DNA from: Streptomyces qaidamensis
Lineage (GTDB): Bacteria; Actinomycetota; Actinomycetes; Streptomycetales; Streptomycetaceae
Reading direction: 5' to 3'
Assembly: GCF_001611795.1 (NCBI RefSeq)
Contig: NZ_CP015098.1
Span: 2,108,001 to 2,172,000 of the forward strand
Length of the DNA stretch: 64,000 nt
Part shown: positions 51,223 to 58,852 of the stretch, in pieces
How positions within the stretch are numbered: the first letter of the stretch is position 1
Layout of the letters: every line of letters begins with the position of its first letter
Made by a program: the position numbers and the translations under genes
The notes under the pieces: model-generated
The model's input: the letters and a program-made list of their open reading frames with translations, nothing else
Told to the model about the DNA's origin: nothing
The model's database searches: none

Positions 51223-51290
51223 CCTCAGGGGCGCGGGGAACTGCGCGATCAGCCACGACGAGCGTGCAGCCCGCAGTCCACCCGCACCCC
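51223..51290. repeat. Dispersed Streptomyces intergenic repeat (GGGGCGCGGGGAACTGCGCG type)
   Basis: The segment with CTCAGGGGCGCGGGGAACTG, then CGCGATCAGCCACGACG and a GC-rich tail matches a sequence that recurs in the intergenic regions of many Streptomyces genomes (from memory). It fills the gap between the dehydrogenase stop and the DUF1349 start, where it could also act as a terminator or processing element. Confidence 0.6.
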
Positions 51291-51297
51291 GACGGCG

Positions 51298-52827
51298 TCA
51301 ACGCTCCAAACGCCCGTTGAACCGCCGCGGCAGCCCCAGCGGGTTCTCGTCCCGCAACTCGGCGGGAAGCAGCGCAGACGGCGCGTTCTGGTAGGCAACC
51401 GGCCGCATCCACCGCTCGATCGCCGTCCCGCCCACCGACGTGGACGTCGACGTCGTGGCCGGGTACGGCCCGCCGTGGTGCTGGGCCGGGGCGACGGCGA
51501 CACCCGTAGGCCAGCCGTTCACCAACACACGCCCGGCCAGCGGCGTCAGTTCCGCGAGAATCTCGGCGCCACGGCCCTGGCCGGCGGCCTCCTCCTCGGA
51601 CAGCTGCACCGTCGCCGTGAGGTTCCCCGGCAGCCGCGACAGCACCGACTTCACCTCGGCCTCGTCCTCGTAGCGGGCCACCACGGTGACCGGCCCGAAG
51701 CACTCCTCCAGGAGCAGGTCGTGCTCGCCCTCCGCGGCCAGCCTGCTCGCCGGCACCGTGAGGAAGCCGGCGCTGACGGTGTGCTCGCCGCCCGCGCCGG
51801 GGGTGACCGGGGAGTCGACGTCGGGCAGCCCGGCCCGCTCGGCGACGCCGGCCACGAAGTTGTCGCGCATGCGGTGGTCGAGCAGGACCCCGGCGTCGGT
51901 GTCGCTGACGGCGTCGGTCAGCGACTTCAGCAGGGCGTCGCCCGCGGCGCCGGCCGGGGCGAGGACGAGGCCGGGCTTCACACAGAACTGGCCGACGCCC
52001 AGGGTCATCGAACCGGCGAGTCCGGCGCCGATCGCCTCGGCCCGCTCGGCGGCGGCGGCCTCGGTGACGACGACCGGGTTCAGGGAGCCCAGCTCGCCGT
52101 GGAAGGGGATCGGGACGGGGCGGGCCGCCGCCGCGTCGAAGAGGGCACGGCCACCGCGCACGGAGCCGGTGAAGCCCGCCGCCGCGACCAGCGGGTGCTT
52201 GATCAGCTCGACGCCCGCCTCGAAGCCGTGGACCAGGCCCACGACGCCCTCGGGGATGCCGTGCCGGGCGGCGGCACGGCGCAGCACCTTGGCGACGTAC
52301 TCGGACAGGCCCGGGTGGTCCGGGTGGGACTTGACGACGACCGGGCAGCCGGCGGCGAGGGCGCTCGCGGTGTCGCCGCCCGCGACGGAGAAGGCGAAGG
52401 GGAAGTTCGACGCCGAGTAGACGGCGACGACACCCAGCGCCACCTTGTAACGGCGCAGATCCGGGATCGGCGGCGTCGCGGTGTCGTCGGGGTGGTTGAT
52501 GACGACGTCGAGGAAGGCGCCCTCGTCGACGATGTCGGCGAAGGCCCGCAGCTGGTAGCAGGTGCGGGCGAGCTCGCCGGTCAGCCGGACCGGGCCGAGC
52601 GCGGTCTCGGCGTCGGCGGTCTCGACGAGACCGTCCTTGGCCGCCTCCAGCTCCTCGGCGGCGCTGCGCAGGAAGGCCGCGCGGACCGCGCGGTCCGCGA
52701 GCGTACCGCGCGCCTCGTGCGCTGCACGGACGGCGGCGTCCACCTCCTGGGCTGTGGCCTCCACCGCAACCTGTTCACGCTGCTTCCCGGTTCGGGGGTC
52801 GACACTCCAGACTGGTGCTGCTGCCAC
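51298..52827 (-). CDS. Aldehyde dehydrogenase (alpha-ketoglutaric semialdehyde dehydrogenase type)
   Basis: A 509-residue NAD(P)-dependent aldehyde dehydrogenase of the 2,5-dioxovalerate/alpha-ketoglutaric semialdehyde group. Features: VALGVVAVYSASNFPFAFSVAGGDTASALAAGCPVVVKSHPDHPG (cofactor domain), AAGFTGSVRGGRALFDAAAARPVPIPFHGELGSLNPVVV (with the catalytic Glu in the HGELGS region), GVGQFCVKPGLVL (catalytic Cys) and EECFGPVTVVARYEDE. Such enzymes end non-phosphorylating pentose, uronate or hydroxyproline breakdown. The GTG at 52827 is chosen because GGAGG lies 8 nt upstream; the frame continues 14 residues upstream. It is read divergently from an IclR-family regulator. Confidence 0.9.
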   Translation of the reverse strand: MAAAPVWSVDPRTGKQREQVAVEATAQEVDAAVRAAHEARGTLADRAVRAAFLRSAAEELEAAKDGLVETADAETALGPVRLTGELARTCYQLRAFADIVDEGAFLDVVINHPDDTATPPIPDLRRYKVALGVVAVYSASNFPFAFSVAGGDTASALAAGCPVVVKSHPDHPGLSEYVAKVLRRAAARHGIPEGVVGLVHGFEAGVELIKHPLVAAAGFTGSVRGGRALFDAAAARPVPIPFHGELGSLNPVVVTEAAAAERAEAIGAGLAGSMTLGVGQFCVKPGLVLAPAGAAGDALLKSLTDAVSDTDAGVLLDHRMRDNFVAGVAERAGLPDVDSPVTPGAGGEHTVSAGFLTVPASRLAAEGEHDLLLEECFGPVTVVARYEDEAEVKSVLSRLPGNLTATVQLSEEEAAGQGRGAEILAELTPLAGRVLVNGWPTGVAVAPAQHHGGPYPATTSTSTSVGGTAIERWMRPVAYQNAPSALLPAELRDENPLGLPRRFNGRLER

Positions 52828-52869
52828 CGCGGGTCCCTCCACACATGTATTGCCGCAGTACTGGGTCAT

Positions 52870-52910
52870 TCACCAGGGGCGTTCGATATACTGAACACTG
52901 TCTCTGGTGA
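52870..52910. promoter_or_regulatory. Nested palindromic operator between aldehyde dehydrogenase and IclR genes
   Basis: An inner dyad GTTC-GATATACT-GAAC (52881-52896, with a TATA core that differs from perfect by two positions per arm) lies inside an outer dyad TCACCAG (52870-52876) and CTGGTGA (52904-52910). The 132-bp divergent gap holds both promoters, so this is the likely IclR-family binding site. Confidence 0.6.
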
Positions 52911-52959
52911 TGAATATGCTGTGGAGACTATTTCCCGTCCAACGAAGGGGTCAAGGGCG

Positions 52960-53733
52960 ATGTCGGCTGGCGAGACGGGCGGCGGGGCGCAGGTCAAGTC
53001 CGCGGTACGAACGGTTGAACTGCTCGAATACTTCGCCGGACGCCCCGGCATGCACTCCCTGGCGGCGGTCCAGGAGGCCGTCGGGTACCCCAAGTCCAGC
53101 CTCTACATGCTGCTGCGCACCCTGGTCGAGCTGGGCTGGGTGGAGACGGACGCGACGGGCACGCGGTACGGCATCGGCGTGCGGGCCCTGCTGGTCGGCA
53201 CCTCGTACATCGACGGTGACGAGGTCGTCGCGGCGGCCCGACCGACGCTGGACCGGCTCTCGGACGACACCACCGAGACGATCCACCTCGCCCGCCTCGA
53301 CGGCACGAACGTCGTCTACCTGGCCACCCGCCAGTCGCAGCACTACCTGCGCCCCTTCACCCGGGTCGGCCGCCGGCTGCCCGCGCACTCGACGTCCCTC
53401 GGCAAGGCGCTGCTGAGCACGTACTCGGACGAGCAGGTGCGCAAGATGCTCCCGGAGACGCTGCCCGCACTGACCGAGCACACCATCACCGACCGGGAGA
53501 AGCTCATCGAGGAGCTGCGCCAGGTCCGGGAGCAGGGCTTCGCCGTGGACCGCGAGGAGAACACCCTGGGACTGCGCTGCTTCGGCGTGGCCATCCCCTA
53601 CCGGACACCCGCGCGCGACGCGATCAGCTGCTCGGTGCCGGTGGCGCGACTGACCCCGGCGCACGAGCAGCTGGTGAAGGACGCGCTTTTCGACGCCCGG
53701 GACCGGCTGACACTGGCCACCCGTAGGCTTTGA
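52960..53733 (+). CDS. IclR family transcriptional regulator
   Basis: A 257-residue regulator with an N-terminal winged helix-turn-helix (VKSAVRTVELLEYFAGRPGMHSLAAVQEAVGYPKSSLYMLLRTLVELGWVE, about 13-65) and a C-terminal IclR effector-binding domain (from about 80: AARPTLDRLSDDTTETIHLARLDGTNVVYLAT, GRRLPAHSTSLGKALL, GFAVDREENTLGLRCFGVAIPY, ISCSVPVARLTPAHEQLVKDAL). It probably controls the divergent aldehyde dehydrogenase gene and itself through the dyad at 52870-52910; the inducer may be a sugar acid or dicarboxylate from that pathway. AAGGGG lies 9 nt before the ATG. Confidence 0.9.
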   Translation: MSAGETGGGAQVKSAVRTVELLEYFAGRPGMHSLAAVQEAVGYPKSSLYMLLRTLVELGWVETDATGTRYGIGVRALLVGTSYIDGDEVVAAARPTLDRLSDDTTETIHLARLDGTNVVYLATRQSQHYLRPFTRVGRRLPAHSTSLGKALLSTYSDEQVRKMLPETLPALTEHTITDREKLIEELRQVREQGFAVDREENTLGLRCFGVAIPYRTPARDAISCSVPVARLTPAHEQLVKDALFDARDRLTLATRRL

Positions 53734-53736
53734 GGC

Positions 53737-54210
53737 ATGAACGTCGAGCTGCGCCCGGTCCATGACAGCGATCTGCCGGTCTTCTTCCGGCAGATGAACG
53801 ACCCGGAGTCCCTGAGCATGGCGGCCTTCACCCCGGAGGATCCGGCCGACCGGGCCGCCTTCGACACCCGCTGGTCCCGGCAGCGCTCCTCGCCCGACAT
53901 CGTCGCCCGCACCGTCCTGGCCGACGGTGACGTGGTCGGCAGTGCGGCGGTGTACGGGGTGCCGGGTGAGCGCGAGGTGACGTACTGGATCGACCGCGCG
54001 TACTGGGGCAAGGGCATCGCCACCCGGGCCCTGCGAGCGCTGCTCGCCGAGGTGCCCGAGCGCCCGCTGTACGCGCGGGCGGCGTCGGACAACGCGGGGT
54101 CGCTGCGCGTGCTGGAGAAGTGCGGGTTCCGCGTGGTGGCGGCGGCCCGGGGGTACGCCCCGGCCCGCGGCGCCGAGATAGACGAGACGGTGCTCCTCCT
54201 GGAGGGCTGA
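53737..54210 (+). CDS. GNAT family N-acetyltransferase (RimJ/RimL-like)
   Basis: A 157-residue acetyltransferase similar to RimJ/RimL-type GNATs: VELRPVHDSDLPVFFRQMNDPESLSMAAFTPEDPADRAAF, VTYWIDRAYWGKGIATRALRALLAEVPERPLYARAASDNAGSLRVLEKCGFR. The pyrophosphate loop is YWGKGIATRAL. It starts 3 nt after the IclR stop, so it is likely in the same transcript. The acceptor (protein N-terminus or small amine) is not known. Confidence 0.86.
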   Translation: MNVELRPVHDSDLPVFFRQMNDPESLSMAAFTPEDPADRAAFDTRWSRQRSSPDIVARTVLADGDVVGSAAVYGVPGEREVTYWIDRAYWGKGIATRALRALLAEVPERPLYARAASDNAGSLRVLEKCGFRVVAAARGYAPARGAEIDETVLLLEG

Positions 54211-54218
54211 TCGGGCCT

Positions 54219-54248
54219 TCCGCCTCTCCCCCGCCCGGCGGAGGCGGA
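54219..54248 (+). terminator. Hairpin after the IclR-GNAT unit
   Basis: An 8-bp stem (54219-54226 with 54241-54248) 8 nt after the GNAT stop, upstream of the membrane-protein gene. Confidence 0.45.
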
Positions 54249-54299
54249 TCGTCGCCGGGCAGGAGGTGCCCGCGGCCCCTCCCACGGGAGCCTGGCCGT

Positions 54300-55301
54300 A
54301 TGACGCAGTCGATCGCTCTCCCCTCCGCTCCACGCCCCACCGGCCCCGGCCGCACCCGGCGCGTCCTGCGTGCCGTCGCCGTCGTCTCCTGTGTGCCGTA
54401 CCTCGCCCTCAAAGCGGCCTGGATCGCCGGGAGTCACATCGGGATACCCGCGGGCAGCGCGCTGCTCGACGACCGGGTCGGCATGGCCGTGATCAACGCT
54501 CTCTCGGTCCTGGTGGACAGTGGGGTGATCGTGCTGGCGCTGGTGCTGACCCGGCCGTGGGGGCTGCGGGTGCCCGCGTGGCTGCTCGTGTTCCCCGTGT
54601 GGGTCGCGACCGGGCTGCTCGCGCCGATCATGGCCGGGTTTCCGGCACAGCTGGTGGTGAGGGCGTTCGGCGGTGGTGGCCCGTCCGCCGGCCGGGAGGC
54701 GCTCCTGGACGAGTGGGTGTTCGCCGTCGTGTACACGGGGTTCATCGCGCAGGGGCTCGCCCTCGGTGGCCTCTTCGCGCTCTATGCCCGGGACCGCTGG
54801 GGGCACCTGTGGCGCGGGCGGGTGCGGGAGCTGCCCGCCGGTTCCGTCGGCCCGGCCCACCGGGTCCTCGCCGTGGCCGCCGCCGTGCTCGCCCTGCCGC
54901 CGCTCACGCTCCACGCCCTGTGGGCCTGCGGCGTCTCCGCCGGGCTGCGCGAGGGCCGGGCGGCGCAGCGGGGCGGTGAGTTCTACGTCCTGGAGGCGCT
55001 GTACGTCGTGTTCCTCCTCGCTGCGGTCGCCGGTGCCGTGCTGCTGGCCTTCCGGCGCGGCCGGGCCCTGCCCGTGTCGGTGCCGCTCGCTCTCGCCTGG
55101 GTCGGCTCGGGTGCCGTGGCCTGCTGGGGCGGATGGCTGTCGCTGGCCTCGCTCGGCGGCGTGGCGGACCTCGCCGACCGGCCCACGCCACTGATGCATC
55201 TCGCCTACGCTGGCCAGATGCTCGTGGGCCTCCTCGTCGCCGCCATCGGCGCCCACCACTTCGCGGAGCGCTCGGCCGGGGCCGCGCGACGGGCGGCGTG
55301 A
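54300..55301 (+). CDS. Polytopic membrane protein upstream of a two-component system
   Basis: A 333-residue integral membrane protein with about eight membrane segments (for example VAVVSCVPYLALKAAWIAGSHIG, INALSVLVDSGVIVLALVLT, VPAWLLVFPVWVATGLLAPIMAGF, VYTGFIAQGLALGGLFALYA, VLEALYVVFLLAAVAGAVLLAF). No family is recognised. Its stop overlaps the histidine-kinase start by 4 nt, so it may be a sensor-associated or output membrane protein of the pair. Start ATG 54300 is preceded by GGGAG; the frame extends upstream to 54120 through the hairpin. Confidence 0.7.
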   Translation: MTQSIALPSAPRPTGPGRTRRVLRAVAVVSCVPYLALKAAWIAGSHIGIPAGSALLDDRVGMAVINALSVLVDSGVIVLALVLTRPWGLRVPAWLLVFPVWVATGLLAPIMAGFPAQLVVRAFGGGGPSAGREALLDEWVFAVVYTGFIAQGLALGGLFALYARDRWGHLWRGRVRELPAGSVGPAHRVLAVAAAVLALPPLTLHALWACGVSAGLREGRAAQRGGEFYVLEALYVVFLLAAVAGAVLLAFRRGRALPVSVPLALAWVGSGAVACWGGWLSLASLGGVADLADRPTPLMHLAYAGQMLVGLLVAAIGAHHFAERSAGAARRAA

Positions 55302-56566
55302 GCGCACTGGCCCGGCTGCTGTTCGGCCGGCGAGCGCGCCTGCGGTGGATCCATCTGATTCTCGGCGGTGCGCTGGCCATGCCGTACGTCCTGGTCGGCT
55401 CGGTGGTCATCGGCCCGGCCACCGGCGCCACGGACGTCTTCGGGTCCTTGCCCCTCCAGCTCGCCTCGTTCGGTGTGGGCCTGCCGCTCGCGGCCGTCAC
55501 CTCGCTGTTCCCGCTGACCCGGCCGCTGGAGTCGGCCGCCGTGCGCTGGCTGTGCGGGGTGGACGCGGACCGGCTCGCCCTCACACCTGCGCGGACCAGG
55601 GGCGAGAAGGGCCGTACGGCTGCCTGGTTCACGCTGCATCTCGGGTTCGGCGGGATCATCGCGGGGATGTCACTGGCGCTGCCGCCGTTCGCCGCCATGC
55701 TGATCGTGCTGCCGGTTCTCGCGGAGCTGCGCGGCGACCGGCTCGGGCTGCCCGAAGTCCTGGACCACACCTGGGCGTTGGCGCTCGCTCCCGTCGCGGG
55801 CGCGCTCTCGCTGGTGGCCCTGGCCGGCTGTGCGGCCGGTTGCGGCGCGCTGCTGGCCCGCTGGGCGCCTCCGTTGCTCGGCCCCACGCCCCGGGAGCGG
55901 CTCGCCGCCGCCGAGGCGCGCGCCGCGGACCTCGCCGTACGCAACCGGCTGGCGCGCGAGCTGCACGACTCGGTCGGTCACGCCCTGAGCGCGGTCACCC
56001 TGCAGGCGAGCGCCGCCCGCCGGGTCCTCGACAGCGACCCGGCGTTCGTCCGCGAGGCCCTCGCCGCGATCGAGGACACCACCCGGCGCACCGTCGGTGA
56101 ACTCGACGCCGTGCTGGGTGTGCTGCGTGAGGGCGACGCCCCCGGCACGGCCCCGGCGCCGACCCTCGCCGCCGACCTCGACGGTCTGCTGCGGCGTACC
56201 CGGGCGGGCGGACAGCGGGTGCGCGCGACCGTGGACGCCGACCCGGAGGCGCTGCCCCCGCTGCTGTCCCGCGAGGCCTACCGCATCGTGCAGGAGGGGC
56301 TCAGCAACGCCCTCAAGCACGCCGGTGAGCGGGCCGCGGTGGAGCTGCGGATCACGGTGGCGGGCGGGGCGCTGGAGATCACCGTGGAGAATCCGGTGGA
56401 CGGCGCCGCTCCCTCCCGCGCCGGCGGCGGCCACGGGCTGCGCGGCATGGCGGACCGGGCCAGGCTGCTGGGCGGGACCGCGACGGCCGGACCGACCGGG
56501 ACGCAGACCTGGCGGCTGCACGCGACGCTGCCGATGACAGGACCCGTGATGAGAGGACCCGCATGA
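55298..56566 (+). CDS. Sensor histidine kinase (NarL-type, HisKA_3)
   Basis: A 422-residue membrane kinase. About five to six N-terminal membrane segments (residues 15-200) are followed by a HisKA_3 dimerisation domain with the phospho-acceptor H223 in VRNRLARELHDSVGHALSAVTLQASAARRVL and a HATPase domain (EAYRIVQEGLSNALKHAGERAAVELRI, then the G boxes GGGHGLRGMADRARLLGGTATAGP). The stimulus is unknown. The start GTG 55298 overlaps the upstream membrane protein by 4 nt and the stop overlaps the regulator. Confidence 0.9.
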   Translation: MSALARLLFGRRARLRWIHLILGGALAMPYVLVGSVVIGPATGATDVFGSLPLQLASFGVGLPLAAVTSLFPLTRPLESAAVRWLCGVDADRLALTPARTRGEKGRTAAWFTLHLGFGGIIAGMSLALPPFAAMLIVLPVLAELRGDRLGLPEVLDHTWALALAPVAGALSLVALAGCAAGCGALLARWAPPLLGPTPRERLAAAEARAADLAVRNRLARELHDSVGHALSAVTLQASAARRVLDSDPAFVREALAAIEDTTRRTVGELDAVLGVLREGDAPGTAPAPTLAADLDGLLRRTRAGGQRVRATVDADPEALPPLLSREAYRIVQEGLSNALKHAGERAAVELRITVAGGALEITVENPVDGAAPSRAGGGHGLRGMADRARLLGGTATAGPTGTQTWRLHATLPMTGPVMRGPA

Positions 56567-57225
56567 CCCGCCCGGCCCCGATCCGTGTCGTCCTCGCCGA
56601 CGACGAGCGCATGGTGCGCACCGCGCTGCGCGCCATCCTGTCCGCCGAACCGGACCTGGAGGTGGTGGGCGAGGCGGCCACGGGTGCCGAGGCGGTGTCG
56701 GTGGTACGGGAGGTGCGGCCCGACGTCGTCCTCATGGACGTCCGGATGCCGGAGACCGACGGGATCCGTGCCACCGAGCAGATCCTCGCCACGTCGGCCG
56801 AGCCGCCGCGGATCGTCGTCGTGACGACGTTCGAGAACGACTCCTACGTGTACGACGCGCTGCGGGCCGGAGCGGCCGGGTTCCTGCTGAAGCGGGTGGA
56901 CGCCGACGCGCTGGTGCAGGCGGTCCGGCTGGTGGCGCGCAGCGACAGCCTGCTGTTCCCGGCGGCGGTCCGCACCCTCGCGGCCGAGCACGCCCGCGCC
57001 CGTCCGGCGCCGCCCGCGTGGGTGGCGAAGCTCACGGGCCGTGAGCGGGAGGTGCTGCGGCACATGGCGCAGGGGCTGACCAACGCGGAGATCGCCCGCC
57101 GGATGGAGGTCGGCGCGGCCACGGTGAAGTCGCACGTCGCGGCGGTCCTGGCCAAGACCGGCACCCGGGACCGCACGCAGGCGGTGATCGCGGCGTACGA
57201 GGCCGGTTTTCTGAACGGCCGATGA
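56563..57225 (+). CDS. NarL/LuxR-family response regulator
   Basis: A 220-residue response regulator with an N-terminal receiver domain (DD at 13-14, phospho-acceptor D59 in DVVLMDVRMPETDG, T in VVTTFENDSYVY, K in GFLLKRVDADALVQAV) and a C-terminal LuxR-type helix-turn-helix (LTGREREVLRHMAQGLTNAEIARRMEVGAATVKSHVAAVLAKTGTRDRTQAVIAAYEAG). Partner of the kinase in front, overlapping by 4 nt. Target genes cannot be read; the operon's own membrane protein is a candidate. Confidence 0.93.
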   Translation: MTRPAPIRVVLADDERMVRTALRAILSAEPDLEVVGEAATGAEAVSVVREVRPDVVLMDVRMPETDGIRATEQILATSAEPPRIVVVTTFENDSYVYDALRAGAAGFLLKRVDADALVQAVRLVARSDSLLFPAAVRTLAAEHARARPAPPAWVAKLTGREREVLRHMAQGLTNAEIARRMEVGAATVKSHVAAVLAKTGTRDRTQAVIAAYEAGFLNGR

Positions 57226-57301
57226 GAAAACCGGCCCGCCGGATGAGAAAACGGGACGGACGGGAACGATCCGCCCGGCGTGGCTCGTCCTCCTGTTCGG
57301 A

Positions 57302-58759
57302 ATGAACAAGACGATCAGGCGCGCTTCGGTCTTCGCTCTGCTGCTGGTGTTCGCTCTGCTGGTCAGGGCGACCTGGGTGCAGTTCTACGAGGGCCGGGCG
57401 CTGGCAGACGACAAGGACAACCGGCGGAACGCGATCGAGACGTACTCGGCGCCGCTCGGGAACATCATCGTGGGCGGCCGGTCGGTCACCGGCTCGGCGC
57501 CGACGAAGACGGGCGACCTGAAGTACAAGCGGACGTACACGGACGGTCCGCTGTACGCAGCGGTGACGGGTTACGCGTCGCAGGCGTACGCCCCGACTCA
57601 GCTGGAGGGCATCTACACCGATCTGCTCAACGGCACGGACAGCCGGCTGAAGTCCGTGATGGACACGCTCACCAACCAGCGGGCCGAGCCGGGCAACGTG
57701 GTCACGACCATCGACCCGGACGTGCAGAAGGCGGCCTACGAGGCGCTGGGCGACAAGAAGGGCGGTGCCGTCGCGATCGACCCGAAGACCGGGAAGATCC
57801 TCGCGGTCGTGTCGACGCCGTCGTACAGCCCTTCTTCGCTGACCGACGCCAACACGGCCGGGGCAGCCTGGCAGAAGCTCACGACCGACCCGGAGAAGCC
57901 GCTGGTCAACCGTGCGCTGCGGCAGCCGCTGCCGCCCGGTTCGACGTTCAAGCTGGTCGTGGCGGCGGCCGCGCTGGAGGACGGGCTGTACTCGTCGGTG
58001 GACGAGCGGACGGACAGCCCGGACCCGTACACGCTGCCGGGCACCAGCCGGGAGCTGACGAACGAGAACCCGAACGCGCCCTGCACCAACGCCACGATCC
58101 GCACGGCGCTGGAGTACTCGTGCAACAACGTCTTCGCGAAGATGGCCGTGAAGCTGGGCCAGGACAAGGTGAAGGCGATGGCCGACAAGTTCGGCTTCAA
58201 CGACGACAAACTGGACGTACCGGTCCGGGCCTACACGAGCGTGTACCCGTCGGACATGTATCCGTCGCAGACGGCCCTGACGGGCATCGGCCAGTTCGAC
58301 GTCACCGCCACACCGCTGCAGATGGCCATGGTGTCGGCGGCCATAGCCAACGGCGGCAAGCTGGTATCGCCTCATATGGTCTCGCAGATCACCGACAGCG
58401 GCGGTGACGTGCTGCGGGACTACGACGACGAGGCGGGCACCAAGGAGATCGTCAGCTCCTCGACCGCCGAGCAGCTGCAGTCGGCGATGGAGACGGTCGT
58501 GAGCAAGGGCACGGGCACGAACGCCCAGGTGCCGGGCGCGACCGTGGGCGGCAAGACGGGCACGGCCCAGCACGGCGAGAACAACAGCCAGGTGCCGTAC
58601 GCCTGGTTCACCTCGTACGGCAAGTCCGACTCGTCGGGCAAGGAGGTCGCCGTGGCGGTCGTGGTCGAGCAGTCGGACGCGGCCCGCTCGGAGGTCAGCG
58701 GCAACGGTCTGGCGGCGCCGGTCGCCAAGGCGATGATGCAAGCGGCGCTCAAGGACTGA
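57302..58759 (+). CDS. Class B penicillin-binding protein (PbpA/FtsI-type transpeptidase)
   Basis: A 485-residue membrane-anchored transpeptidase. A single N-terminal membrane segment (RASVFALLLVFALLVRATWVQ, about 7-27) is followed by a PBP dimer domain and the transpeptidase domain with S214-T-F-K (PPGSTFKLVVAAA), S273-C-N (EYSCNNVFAK) and K418-T-G (GGKTGTAQHG). It crosslinks peptidoglycan outside the membrane. The length and motifs match actinobacterial PbpA. A direct repeat (GATGAGAAAAC) lies upstream at 57223-57254. The ATG at 57302 lies 76 bp after the response-regulator stop, with a weak leader. A strong 14-bp terminator follows. Confidence 0.92.
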   Translation: MNKTIRRASVFALLLVFALLVRATWVQFYEGRALADDKDNRRNAIETYSAPLGNIIVGGRSVTGSAPTKTGDLKYKRTYTDGPLYAAVTGYASQAYAPTQLEGIYTDLLNGTDSRLKSVMDTLTNQRAEPGNVVTTIDPDVQKAAYEALGDKKGGAVAIDPKTGKILAVVSTPSYSPSSLTDANTAGAAWQKLTTDPEKPLVNRALRQPLPPGSTFKLVVAAAALEDGLYSSVDERTDSPDPYTLPGTSRELTNENPNAPCTNATIRTALEYSCNNVFAKMAVKLGQDKVKAMADKFGFNDDKLDVPVRAYTSVYPSDMYPSQTALTGIGQFDVTATPLQMAMVSAAIANGGKLVSPHMVSQITDSGGDVLRDYDDEAGTKEIVSSSTAEQLQSAMETVVSKGTGTNAQVPGATVGGKTGTAQHGENNSQVPYAWFTSYGKSDSSGKEVAVAVVVEQSDAARSEVSGNGLAAPVAKAMMQAALKD

Positions 58760-58793
58760 ACCTCAGCCGTCCGTAAGCCGTCTTCACGGACGA

Positions 58794-58829
58794 GACGGGC
58801 CGCCCCCTTCCCCCCGGGGGCGGCCCGTC
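58794..58829. terminator. Strong bidirectional hairpin between PBP and permease genes
   Basis: A perfect 14-bp stem (58794-58807 with 58816-58829) with an 8-nt loop, lying between the convergent stops at 58759 and 58853. Confidence 0.8.
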
Positions 58830-58852
58830 CTCGTGTCACCGGCCGCCCGGCG

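Noticed and set aside
50083..52959. A very long plus-strand open frame running into the IclR regulator
   Set aside because: Only its last 257 codons have protein-like sequence; the upstream part is antisense to the GNAT, DUF1349 and aldehyde dehydrogenase genes. A ribosome binding site precedes ATG 52960.
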